Source: Gemmatimonadota bacterium
GTDB lineage: Bacteria > Latescibacterota > UBA2968 > UBA8231
NCBI GenBank assembly: GCA_009841115.1
Contig: VXML01000101.1
Coordinates: 1 to 49,279 of the forward strand
Length of the DNA stretch: 49,279 nt
Reading direction: 5' to 3'
Within the stretch, counting starts at the first letter, position 1, and each line of letters begins with the position of its first letter. A model generated the notes under the pieces. The model made no database searches, was not told where the DNA came from, and saw nothing but the letters and a program-made list of their open reading frames with translations. The translations under genes were made by a program, and so were the position numbers. This document shows positions 8,784-16,590 of the stretch, piece after piece.

Positions 8784-11564
8784 CTAGTAGGCGACCGCCA
8801 CCGTGCGGGTGAGATCACGCGCGTCCAGGCCAGCTCCCTCAGTATTGGCATCGATCTTGAGAAGGACGACGTACACTCCGGGCGCCACGAGATTTCCAGC
8901 ATGGTCTCTGCCGTCCCATTCGAGTTCATGGGCACCAGTGACCACTGGACGCCGCGCGGAAATGCTTCTCACCCGGCGACCACCTAGATCGTGGATATGG
9001 ATTTCGACGGCACTGCTCTGACGGATCAACACGACGTCGAATGTGAACCTCACCGCATCGTTTATATCGTCCCCATTGGGCGTGAATACCTGCGGCTCGA
9101 TCGCTAAGTTGCGGAAAATTTCCTTGCGCCTAGGTACCGCGACCAGCGTTAGATCATTGTCGGTGACTTGCGCGGCCGCGTCTCCCGCGTCCACGCGCTG
9201 CCACCAACCGTCGTCTCCCCGCCGCAGGGCTGCCCTCAGCGGTGCACTTACCGTGAAAAGAGACGTGTCGAAATCGAGGCGGAACAGTTCAATATCCGAC
9301 TCCGACAGGACGGCTGGAAAAGTCAGATGCAGGCTATCCGAGTGATCGCTGCGAATCTCGACATCTGCGATCTTCAGAGAGGCCAGATCGGCGACCGGCG
9401 GAAAATCGCTGCCTTTGCCCCCGTACAGTCCTCGATAGGTCAGACGCATCTGAGGGGGGGCCGCGAGCAAAAGCTGATCGAATCCGTCGGCACTGATGGT
9501 ATCCGGCCGGATGTACACGGAAAAAGGACGCTGGACGCCGAGACTATCGACCTGTGTAGGGGTAACTTCGCCCAACAGGTGCCGAGCCACTGGCTCGGCA
9601 AAATTGAGCCGGACTTCTTTGAGGGTGGGGTGGACTTCTGAATCGTTGGAGAACAACGTGGCTCGAATGCGGACAAATTGGCGCGGTGAGGGCGAAGTAA
9701 TAGGGCTGCCAGCGGCGTTTTCGTACGGTGCACTAAAGGACTTTTCCCACTCCGGCCCATCGACCCATATGCCTATTTTGTTGCCTTTGTCACGCCGGTT
9801 TTTGCGATCGTAATATTCTGCAGCACCTCCTTCGTAGAGTCTTATATTGTCCCCGTGATAGTAGAGCGTATCCGAACTGAAGGTGTCCCCCGTCCGCGTC
9901 TGTAGCTCTACCTTGGTGCCGGGAGGCGTATCGGCATCCCATTCGATAGACAGCAAATTTTTGCTGTTTCCGAGAGGTATGCGCTGCGACGTCAGCTCGA
10001 CTTGGGGCTGAAAGCCAGCGCCGAAAAGCTGGAACTCACTCAGTGCGGTCAGGATCCTCGCGGCGATGGGTTGGACGTTCCACTGGATCTTGAAGAAACG
10101 GCCAACGACGGGATCGAAGTTATTGCCCTCCGTGATCTTGCCGATCAAACCGCCCAGGGTTTCGGTCTGTCTGCGATCTACGGCGATGGACCACTTGAGG
10201 CTGCCATCGGGTTCTCTGCTGCCATCCGAGACTTCTAGGGTATAGTTGCCAAAAGTGTGGGCGTCGTTATCGATGAATGTATAGGTCATCCTTTGCGCGT
10301 CGATCCAGAAAAACGATCCTAGATCTAAAGTCACCGTGCCGATGGGACTCAAATTGAATTTGGGATCTCTGTAAAGGTCGAGAAAATGAGCGGAGTCCAC
10401 ATCGCTATCGAGGAGGATCGCTCCATTGCGGGAATCGGGCGAGCTTATGGTCCCACCCCGTCGCAATATCCCGTGGAAGATATCATCTCCTTCGATCCAG
10501 ACATTGAGTTCGGCTAAGCGCGGGCGCTCGCGGATATAATAGCGGATGTCGCCGCGTTTTTCCTCTGCGAGGCGGTCGAAGTAGACTTGCTTCGACACTT
10601 GCAACTGGCCGCCGTCTGGCAGTTTTTTGTAGTAATCAACCGCGCCCGTATCGGCCGGGGCGAGTTGCTCGAATTCCGCTTGCGTGATCTGGCGGCCTCG
10701 GTTCAGGTCGCTGCCTCTTATGACGACTTGGACAAAACGTCCAACCAGCGTCGCCATGTCTGTTGTCGGACCAGACTCCTCCGCCAAATCCTCAAATTGG
10801 ATCTGTTCCGCTAGGAACTCATCCTGCTCGCCGCCCAATTCTCTGCGACCCGTGATGCCGCGCAGGTCCACCTCGACGCTGCGTTGGGTCTTATTGGGCT
10901 TGAGAGAGATCAGGATGGGGAAAAATTCGGGTGGGGCGTTTCCCGATTGGGCGGCAATGGGTTTGCGCCCGTCTGATACGAGGACATCGTACAACAAGAA
11001 GGGGTCGCCTAAATCTTCATCGACGAATTTTAGCTCGATTTTCTTGAGGAAAACCAGGCGTCCCAGATCCACCGTAAACCACCAAAGGGCACCGATGTCC
11101 ACATCCGCCGGATCCACACCCGCCGGCAGCGGCGCTGGTTCCCAGAAGGTAGTGGGGTCGCCGTCGAGGACATTGGTTACTCCGGCGGGGTTTGAACCTG
11201 CTTCCACGACGGCATCTCGCAGAGAGATTTCAGCGACCTCCTTGCCCTGCAGGCGCTTGGGAATTTTGAACAGCGTGGGATCGCGCCGCGCCGCTTCAAT
11301 CTGGAAGCGCAGAAAATCGACAATGTCCTCAGTGGCGTCTGTATTGCGATTCCATTGGCGCGGCCGTACTTCCCCTTGGGGGGCAATCTCAAGAGTGCCT
11401 GCGGGAAAGTCCCAATCCTCCCAATGCCTCTGGGCGTTCACAACGATCTGGTTCGGTCGGGTGCGAAACTCGTTGGTGGTCTGGGCGCAGACCGAGGTCC
11501 AGCCGATGAGGAGCCACAGAGCGCTCGCGCCGACTGTAAAAATTCTAGGCGAGATTTTAGGCAT
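8784..11564 (-). CDS. secreted discoidin-like / FlgD-Ig protein (copy 3 of the operon)
   Basis: 926 residues from the ATG at 11562-11564. The start is chosen because it begins a signal peptide (M-P-K-I-S-P-R-I-F..., cleavage near V-C-A-Q); the open frame extends further upstream without support. A discoidin (F5/8 type C)-like segment lies near residue 125 (N-V-L-D-G-D-P-T-T-F-W-E-P) and continues as a beta-rich galactose-binding-type fold. Next comes an R-R-G-G-T-I-S-S-P motif with a second such domain, and further beta domains. The C-terminal ~95 residues are a FlgD-like Ig domain (V-F-T-P-N-G-D-D-I-N-D). The protein ends in V-A-V-A-Y. It starts 20 bp after its homologue at 11585-13591. Probably an exported or surface-anchored carbohydrate-binding or scaffold protein; no catalytic motif was seen. 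Confidence 0.8.
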   Translation of the reverse strand: MPKISPRIFTVGASALWLLIGWTSVCAQTTNEFRTRPNQIVVNAQRHWEDWDFPAGTLEIAPQGEVRPRQWNRNTDATEDIVDFLRFQIEAARRDPTLFKIPKRLQGKEVAEISLRDAVVEAGSNPAGVTNVLDGDPTTFWEPAPLPAGVDPADVDIGALWWFTVDLGRLVFLKKIELKFVDEDLGDPFLLYDVLVSDGRKPIAAQSGNAPPEFFPILISLKPNKTQRSVEVDLRGITGRRELGGEQDEFLAEQIQFEDLAEESGPTTDMATLVGRFVQVVIRGSDLNRGRQITQAEFEQLAPADTGAVDYYKKLPDGGQLQVSKQVYFDRLAEEKRGDIRYYIRERPRLAELNVWIEGDDIFHGILRRGGTISSPDSRNGAILLDSDVDSAHFLDLYRDPKFNLSPIGTVTLDLGSFFWIDAQRMTYTFIDNDAHTFGNYTLEVSDGSREPDGSLKWSIAVDRRQTETLGGLIGKITEGNNFDPVVGRFFKIQWNVQPIAARILTALSEFQLFGAGFQPQVELTSQRIPLGNSKNLLSIEWDADTPPGTKVELQTRTGDTFSSDTLYYHGDNIRLYEGGAAEYYDRKNRRDKGNKIGIWVDGPEWEKSFSAPYENAAGSPITSPSPRQFVRIRATLFSNDSEVHPTLKEVRLNFAEPVARHLLGEVTPTQVDSLGVQRPFSVYIRPDTISADGFDQLLLAAPPQMRLTYRGLYGGKGSDFPPVADLASLKIADVEIRSDHSDSLHLTFPAVLSESDIELFRLDFDTSLFTVSAPLRAALRRGDDGWWQRVDAGDAAAQVTDNDLTLVAVPRRKEIFRNLAIEPQVFTPNGDDINDAVRFTFDVVLIRQSSAVEIHIHDLGGRRVRSISARRPVVTGAHELEWDGRDHAGNLVAPGVYVVLLKIDANTEGAGLDARDLTRTVAVAY

Positions 11565-11584
11565 AGCAAGCACAACCCGCACAG

Positions 11585-13591
11585 CTAATACGCCACTGCT
11601 ACGGAGCGAAACGCCGTGTCCGTAGCGCGGTCCGCATCGACAGATAGACGGAGGATATAGAGGCCCGGCGGCAGCACCTGACCATCGCCATCGGTGCCGG
11701 GCCACGAGAAATGAATCCGACCGCTGGTTATCTGGGTTTGCTGCAACACTCCGATGCTCGCTCCCGTCAGCCCGTAGAGTTCGAGCCGAGCGATGCCAGC
11801 GCCGGCGTTATCGACGTTGATGAGGTCGTACTCGATCAGCAACTCGTCATTGACCAGATCTCCATTTGGCGTTACCACCCGCGAAGACAGAGCGAAGCGC
11901 CCTATGGACTGCTTGCCCGTTTGTTGCAGAGCCACACTGAGCCTGTTGTTATCTACTAGATCGTCGGCATTGCCCGGCGTCACTGGTTGGCGCACTTCGT
12001 AGGGCCGTTCGCTGTCCCAGACCGCGCCGGGAAATACCGTGCCAAAACGGAACACCTCTGCCTCGAAGACGACTTCGATCAACTCCCCCGAATGGTCGTC
12101 GCCGATGCGGGGAATCCGCACTTCTAGGCCGGTGGCGTCCACCCGCAGGGCCTCCCATTCCACTTCGGTGCCGCTAATGTACACGGATTCGATCCGCGGC
12201 TCGATGGGCGTGCGGATCTCAATAGTGTCGAAACCCGGCTCCCCCAGTTGGACCTCGGGCAACACCTTGTAAATAAACCGCGTCGGCTCGCCGGCGCCGA
12301 CGACAGCGGGTGCTATTTCGGCCACGACTCCCGCTGCCATGGGCGGTTGCGTAACGGCGAATTGGAGATAGTCGAGCTGGCTGTTTTCCCCTCCTGGCGG
12401 CGAGTGGAAATCGGCCTTGAACTGGAGGAACTGACGGGGTTTGAGGCGGCTCATCTCGGCGCGCCCATCTGCAAAGGAAAAAAAAGGTGGCCACAGTTCC
12501 CAATTCTGTTCGTCGGGGGTTATGCCCGCCTTTTCTCCCCCTTCCAATCTGGTGTAGGTGGTGCGACTGAGGGGTTGGCCATTGGCAGCGAAACGAGACC
12601 TTTCATCCCCTCTGAAGGTAAAACGCCAGTACGTATTGGGATCGGACGTGTCGCCACCGCGGGCAGTTAGGTCGATGCGGCCTGTCGGTGATTGGTTGCC
12701 GGACCAGGTCAATTCTCCCAGCACGGCCGGGCCGCCCAAATCGATAATACTCGAAATGTAGCTGGCAAAGGGAGCCGACCCCGTGCCAAAAATCTGGAAC
12801 TCGGCGATTTCCCATTTGCCCTGAGGAGACTCGAACATGAGGATTTGCACGGGCTCGGGAGGCAATTGAAAGTCTAGGACCGCGTCTGTGTTCTCTAGGC
12901 GCTCGACAACGACATTCCAGTCGACGAAGGCCTTGCCGCGCCAAGTCAACTTAATCTCCCGCTCTCCATCTTTGAGCGCATCCCCGTCGTTGGTGCCCAA
13001 CCGGAAGGAGCGCGGGAAAAAGGTGTCGCCCCGTCTCGGAGTGCCAAAAAATCGAACTCGGTCAATGATAAACGCCCCGCCTAGATCGAATTTGAAATAC
13101 CTGCATTGCGCAATGGGATCGCCCCCGAGGGCATCCATGATGCCGCTTCTCCCCGGGGTGCCATTAGCACAGCGCAGACTGCCTCCTATATCTCCTGAAA
13201 AGGCCGTGGTTTCGTCGTCGTCAAAGAGGAAATCTAGCTGCGCCTCGTCTTTCCAGCCGTAGCCATCGTTGATCTTGATGGACCCCCCTCGCTCGCGGAT
13301 CAACGGCGTGAGATTGACCTCTTTGTCCAAAGTCTGGGGCCGAATATGACCCGGTTCTAGGTCGAGCAGGTTGACGCTGCCAAAGGCGTCGTCCTGGAAA
13401 GACATCCAAGAGCGCTGCTCGAATTGGAAAGATTCGGGTGGAACGCCGAAATCGGCCGCTTCGGGCGCGGGCAGATCTTCGCCGCCGATCCGGTAAACCG
13501 TCAACGCCCCGCTGTCTTGGTGCCCCCAAAGGGCGAGACAGAATCCAAAACACAGCAGAGACGCTAGGCGGCCGATTTGGAGCAATGGCAT
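11585..13591 (-). CDS. secreted FlgD-Ig protein with discoidin-like domain (copy 2)
   Basis: 668 residues from the ATG at 13591, with AGAGGAG six bases upstream. N-terminal signal peptide (hydrophobic L-A-S-L-L-C-F-G-F-C-L-A-L-W). An E-R-G-G-S-I motif at about residue 100 begins a discoidin-like domain (F-D-D-D-E-T-T-A-F-S-G-D, then F-D-L-G-G-A-F-I-I-D-R-V-R-F). Beta-rich domains with a P-x-x-P-R-I-E-S-V pattern follow. The C-terminus is a FlgD-like Ig domain opening with V-V-T-P-N-G-D-L-V-N-D and closing with S-V-A-V-A-Y. The R-G-G-S-I motif, the T-P-N-G-D motif and the V-A-Y end are shared with the genes at 8784 and 19422. A 69-bp AT-rich gap precedes it, the largest gap inside the operon, and could hold an internal promoter. 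Confidence 0.8.
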   Translation of the reverse strand: MPLLQIGRLASLLCFGFCLALWGHQDSGALTVYRIGGEDLPAPEAADFGVPPESFQFEQRSWMSFQDDAFGSVNLLDLEPGHIRPQTLDKEVNLTPLIRERGGSIKINDGYGWKDEAQLDFLFDDDETTAFSGDIGGSLRCANGTPGRSGIMDALGGDPIAQCRYFKFDLGGAFIIDRVRFFGTPRRGDTFFPRSFRLGTNDGDALKDGEREIKLTWRGKAFVDWNVVVERLENTDAVLDFQLPPEPVQILMFESPQGKWEIAEFQIFGTGSAPFASYISSIIDLGGPAVLGELTWSGNQSPTGRIDLTARGGDTSDPNTYWRFTFRGDERSRFAANGQPLSRTTYTRLEGGEKAGITPDEQNWELWPPFFSFADGRAEMSRLKPRQFLQFKADFHSPPGGENSQLDYLQFAVTQPPMAAGVVAEIAPAVVGAGEPTRFIYKVLPEVQLGEPGFDTIEIRTPIEPRIESVYISGTEVEWEALRVDATGLEVRIPRIGDDHSGELIEVVFEAEVFRFGTVFPGAVWDSERPYEVRQPVTPGNADDLVDNNRLSVALQQTGKQSIGRFALSSRVVTPNGDLVNDELLIEYDLINVDNAGAGIARLELYGLTGASIGVLQQTQITSGRIHFSWPGTDGDGQVLPPGLYILRLSVDADRATDTAFRSVAVAY

Positions 13592-13660
13592 TATTCGCTC
13601 CTCTTTTCAGGGGTGCTACACCACATAATATCGTACGTAATATACAAAGTACTGGGCGAC

Positions 13661-16588
13661 TCAGTGCAGACCCACTAGGATGGAGGCGAAGAATAGCCCT
13701 GAGGCCTTCTGCTGGCGTTTGTCGCCGACCCTTTCTAGGGATCTCCGATCGTAGCGCATGCCCACCTCCGTGGTCAATTTGTAGCCCAAATAGGTAGTTG
13801 GATTCGTGAGTTGGAGCGCCAGCACTGTGCCGCGAAAATCGCCACTGAGCTGGCCGGTTTGCAGATTTTCTTCCGAGTCTAGGACATCGTAGAAGAACCG
13901 CTGTTCCAAACCGCCTTCGATCTTGGTCGTGCGCAGTACGCGAAAGTGGATCTGCAAAAAGAGAAGCGCGTCCCAAGTGCGGCGTTTGTCCAATGTCCGG
14001 TCGAAGGGGGTCTGGCTGAGGAACTCGCTTTTCGCTTTGGGAGAGATGGTCAAACCCCGCCACGAATACTGGTATTCCACCTTGTCGATTAAGCCCAAAA
14101 ATCCCGAGGACCGGCGACCGTTGCGGCCTTGTGGGTAGATAGCGACGGGTTCGCCATCGGTGCCCACCTGAGTGCCCTCGTCATCGACGAGTTCGTCTAA
14201 GAGGAAAGCCACGCCCGTATTGCGCTGACGCCAAGTTTCCCACTTAAACCGGTGAAAGGTACTCCACTGGTTTGGACTGGCGTATTTCCAGTCCACATAG
14301 AAGGTGTTGATCCACGTATCTGCGGCCGCTAAGCGATCTGGAACTTGGACATGGCGCCCACTGTCGATTCCCGGATCGCCAAATTCGGGCGTGGATACGA
14401 TCCACTGCGACAAGGGGTCGGGGATATCGTCTTTGGCCAATCGCAACATATCGAAGAGGCGCAGGCGGCCTTTGCCCGGCAGATCCTCGACCACGGTTAG
14501 GAGACCATAGGTCGTCAGGTTTTCCTCGCCCGTCTCGCGTTTTTCCTGCCGCAGTTGTCCGAGAGTCAGCTTGGCTTGCGGGCCGAGGTGGAGGCTACTA
14601 TAGGCATTGTAGCCCCAGTGATCTTTTTTGTACGGGTAATCGGGTAAATCGTCGTTCTCGAAGCGATCGACCCAATTGTTGTTGTTCAGATCCATACCAA
14701 AGAGAAACTCGGGCCGGTCGGAGTGGTAGCGCAAAAACGGTTCGTCGTAATCGGGCAACAGATTGCGGCGAATGGGATTGTGATTCTGGTTGAAGTCAGA
14801 GATGAAATCTCCGTTTTCGTCATAACCTGGGAAGACTTCTGGGTCGGCGACTCCGGTCTGGTCGATGTTAAAATCGCCTACTTGTGGTGGCACCAGACTA
14901 CCTTGGTTGAGGCGCTTTTGATCGGGTTGGCGATCTTGGTCGTCGTTGTCTTCGACAAAATCGTATAAAAGTTCGGTGGCTTCGGGTGCGTAGTTGGTCA
15001 CTCCAGATGGGGACACCGGACGAACGCTGGTGGAATAGGAGTCGTCCATGCCAAAGCCTTCCAAGAATGCCGACCAAGGGTAGCTTTGCCAAGAGAGATT
15101 AGCCAGCCAGCCCAGCGACCTTTTGTCACCTGCAATGCCCGCAATTGCGCGGTGATGCTTTTTTTGCCGATTCGGGTATTTTCGATAGTTGGAATTGATA
15201 TTTACTTCCCCGTAGAAATCGAAACCGCGCATATTGCGCCATTCGGCGCTGAGGCCGTACAGCAGATTGGCCGTGGGTAGGCCGTAGTCGAAAACCACTT
15301 GGCGGCTGTTGGTTTCATTCTTGATGTTGCCTTCGGCTCTGGTGACCGGCAGGAATTGGGGCACGCCAAAGCGGTTGGTCTGCCGATCCGAGCTCATTTC
15401 CACGCGGTAGTCGTTGGCCAATACTAGGCGAAAGCGCACATTTTCGATCGCCTGGATTACATCTTGGGCCTCTGCTAGGCTCAGATTCAGTCGCTGTTGC
15501 AGCAATAGTCGCAAGGAGCCGTCTTCGCTCTCGCCCTCCGCAGGAGCGAAGACGTAATGCAATACAATGCTCTCGGCCCCGTCGGCCACGAGCAGACCGT
15601 TTCGCACCGAACCGCCCTGAATGTGGGTGGCGTCGAAGCCAAAAGAACTGCCGACAATGAGGGTATCCCGCTCCACTAATACCGTTGGGTCGGCAGAGGA
15701 AGGACGTTTGAGCTTGGTTTTTATCTCGATGTCTCTGTCGATGAGGATGGCTCCTGCCTCGCCGTCTTCTGGTGAGTCATCGCTGAGCCGCACTAGAACC
15801 GAGCGCAGTGCGTCCTCGAGCTGGCCGGTCGATAGCTCGCCCTTGAAGGGGTTGCCGGCGAAACTTTCCCGACTGCCATTAGAAGTGTGGGAATTGACCA
15901 GATTCAGTCCTATAGTCAAGCCCTGGAACAGATCCACTTCGGTGCGGCCCGCTACTAGATTGGTGGAGTTGACTCTGGGATCGACCAGCCCCACGGTCTC
16001 TAGCAGCACCGGTCCCGAGATGCGGGAAAAGAGTCCTGTGAGGCGCAGGCGATTAGTCGCCAAGTTGGCCATGACCCCATTGAAGCCGGCCTTTTTGAAC
16101 GTCATCGGCGTCAGGGTAGTATTGAGTTCATCGCCGACGAGGATGGAAAAGCTGTAATCTCCCTTGCTATCGACGGCCAGCAATTGCCTGTTGAACCAGC
16201 GCACGTACTGGCTCGCCTTGAATATCTGGGAGCTTTCGGCGATGCGCGGCTGCACCTGACGCCAGTCGTAAATGAGCCAGCCGCGAGTGATCAGACTGCC
16301 AAAGCCATCGTAGAACAAATCTCCTTCCAAGGTGGGACTGACATAACGCAGAAAGTGATCTCGGGCGTAGTTGGTGTATTCCCAATGGTGGTGGTTTTCG
16401 GAGAATAAACTAGCCGGTAAATACCAGCGCTGTACTGTGGGCTCTAGGGCTTCGGTATAAATTGGCACGCCACGGGTGGAGTAGACGACATGGTCGCCGA
16501 CTCGTTCGCCTAGCCGATAGCCGTACTCCGGCTGGGCAGAGGCGGCACCGGCCAGTCCTACCCAGAGGATCCAGGCGCGCGAATTCAT
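13661..16588 (-). CDS. large outer-membrane barrel-like protein with Ca-type acidic loops (copy B)
   Basis: 975 residues from the ATG at 16586-16588, with a signal peptide ending near A-S-A-Q. It is homologous along its full length to the next gene upstream (16591-19404). Shared segments include W-E-Y-x-N-Y-A-R, T-R-G-W-L-x-Y-D-W, T-T-L-T-P-M-T-F and S-D-D-S-P-E-D-G. Many later stretches alternate polar and hydrophobic residues, as outer-membrane beta strands do. The middle carries two acidic loops of EF-hand or thrombospondin-3 spacing: D-E-N-G-D-F-I-S-D and D-L-N-N-N-N-W-V-D. The last ~100 residues are again strand-like (Y-L-G-Y-K-L-T-T-E-V-G). No named family is recognised; barrel and calcium binding are inferences from residue patterns. 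The start is 2 bp after the previous stop. Confidence 0.7.
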   Translation of the reverse strand: MNSRAWILWVGLAGAASAQPEYGYRLGERVGDHVVYSTRGVPIYTEALEPTVQRWYLPASLFSENHHHWEYTNYARDHFLRYVSPTLEGDLFYDGFGSLITRGWLIYDWRQVQPRIAESSQIFKASQYVRWFNRQLLAVDSKGDYSFSILVGDELNTTLTPMTFKKAGFNGVMANLATNRLRLTGLFSRISGPVLLETVGLVDPRVNSTNLVAGRTEVDLFQGLTIGLNLVNSHTSNGSRESFAGNPFKGELSTGQLEDALRSVLVRLSDDSPEDGEAGAILIDRDIEIKTKLKRPSSADPTVLVERDTLIVGSSFGFDATHIQGGSVRNGLLVADGAESIVLHYVFAPAEGESEDGSLRLLLQQRLNLSLAEAQDVIQAIENVRFRLVLANDYRVEMSSDRQTNRFGVPQFLPVTRAEGNIKNETNSRQVVFDYGLPTANLLYGLSAEWRNMRGFDFYGEVNINSNYRKYPNRQKKHHRAIAGIAGDKRSLGWLANLSWQSYPWSAFLEGFGMDDSYSTSVRPVSPSGVTNYAPEATELLYDFVEDNDDQDRQPDQKRLNQGSLVPPQVGDFNIDQTGVADPEVFPGYDENGDFISDFNQNHNPIRRNLLPDYDEPFLRYHSDRPEFLFGMDLNNNNWVDRFENDDLPDYPYKKDHWGYNAYSSLHLGPQAKLTLGQLRQEKRETGEENLTTYGLLTVVEDLPGKGRLRLFDMLRLAKDDIPDPLSQWIVSTPEFGDPGIDSGRHVQVPDRLAAADTWINTFYVDWKYASPNQWSTFHRFKWETWRQRNTGVAFLLDELVDDEGTQVGTDGEPVAIYPQGRNGRRSSGFLGLIDKVEYQYSWRGLTISPKAKSEFLSQTPFDRTLDKRRTWDALLFLQIHFRVLRTTKIEGGLEQRFFYDVLDSEENLQTGQLSGDFRGTVLALQLTNPTTYLGYKLTTEVGMRYDRRSLERVGDKRQQKASGLFFASILVGLH

Positions 16589-16590
16589 CT

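Noticed and set aside
10684..11625. A 313-codon plus-strand open frame
   Set aside because: It is antisense to a well-supported secreted protein, has low-complexity Arg/Ser content and no ribosome site, and is a by-product of GC-rich codon bias.
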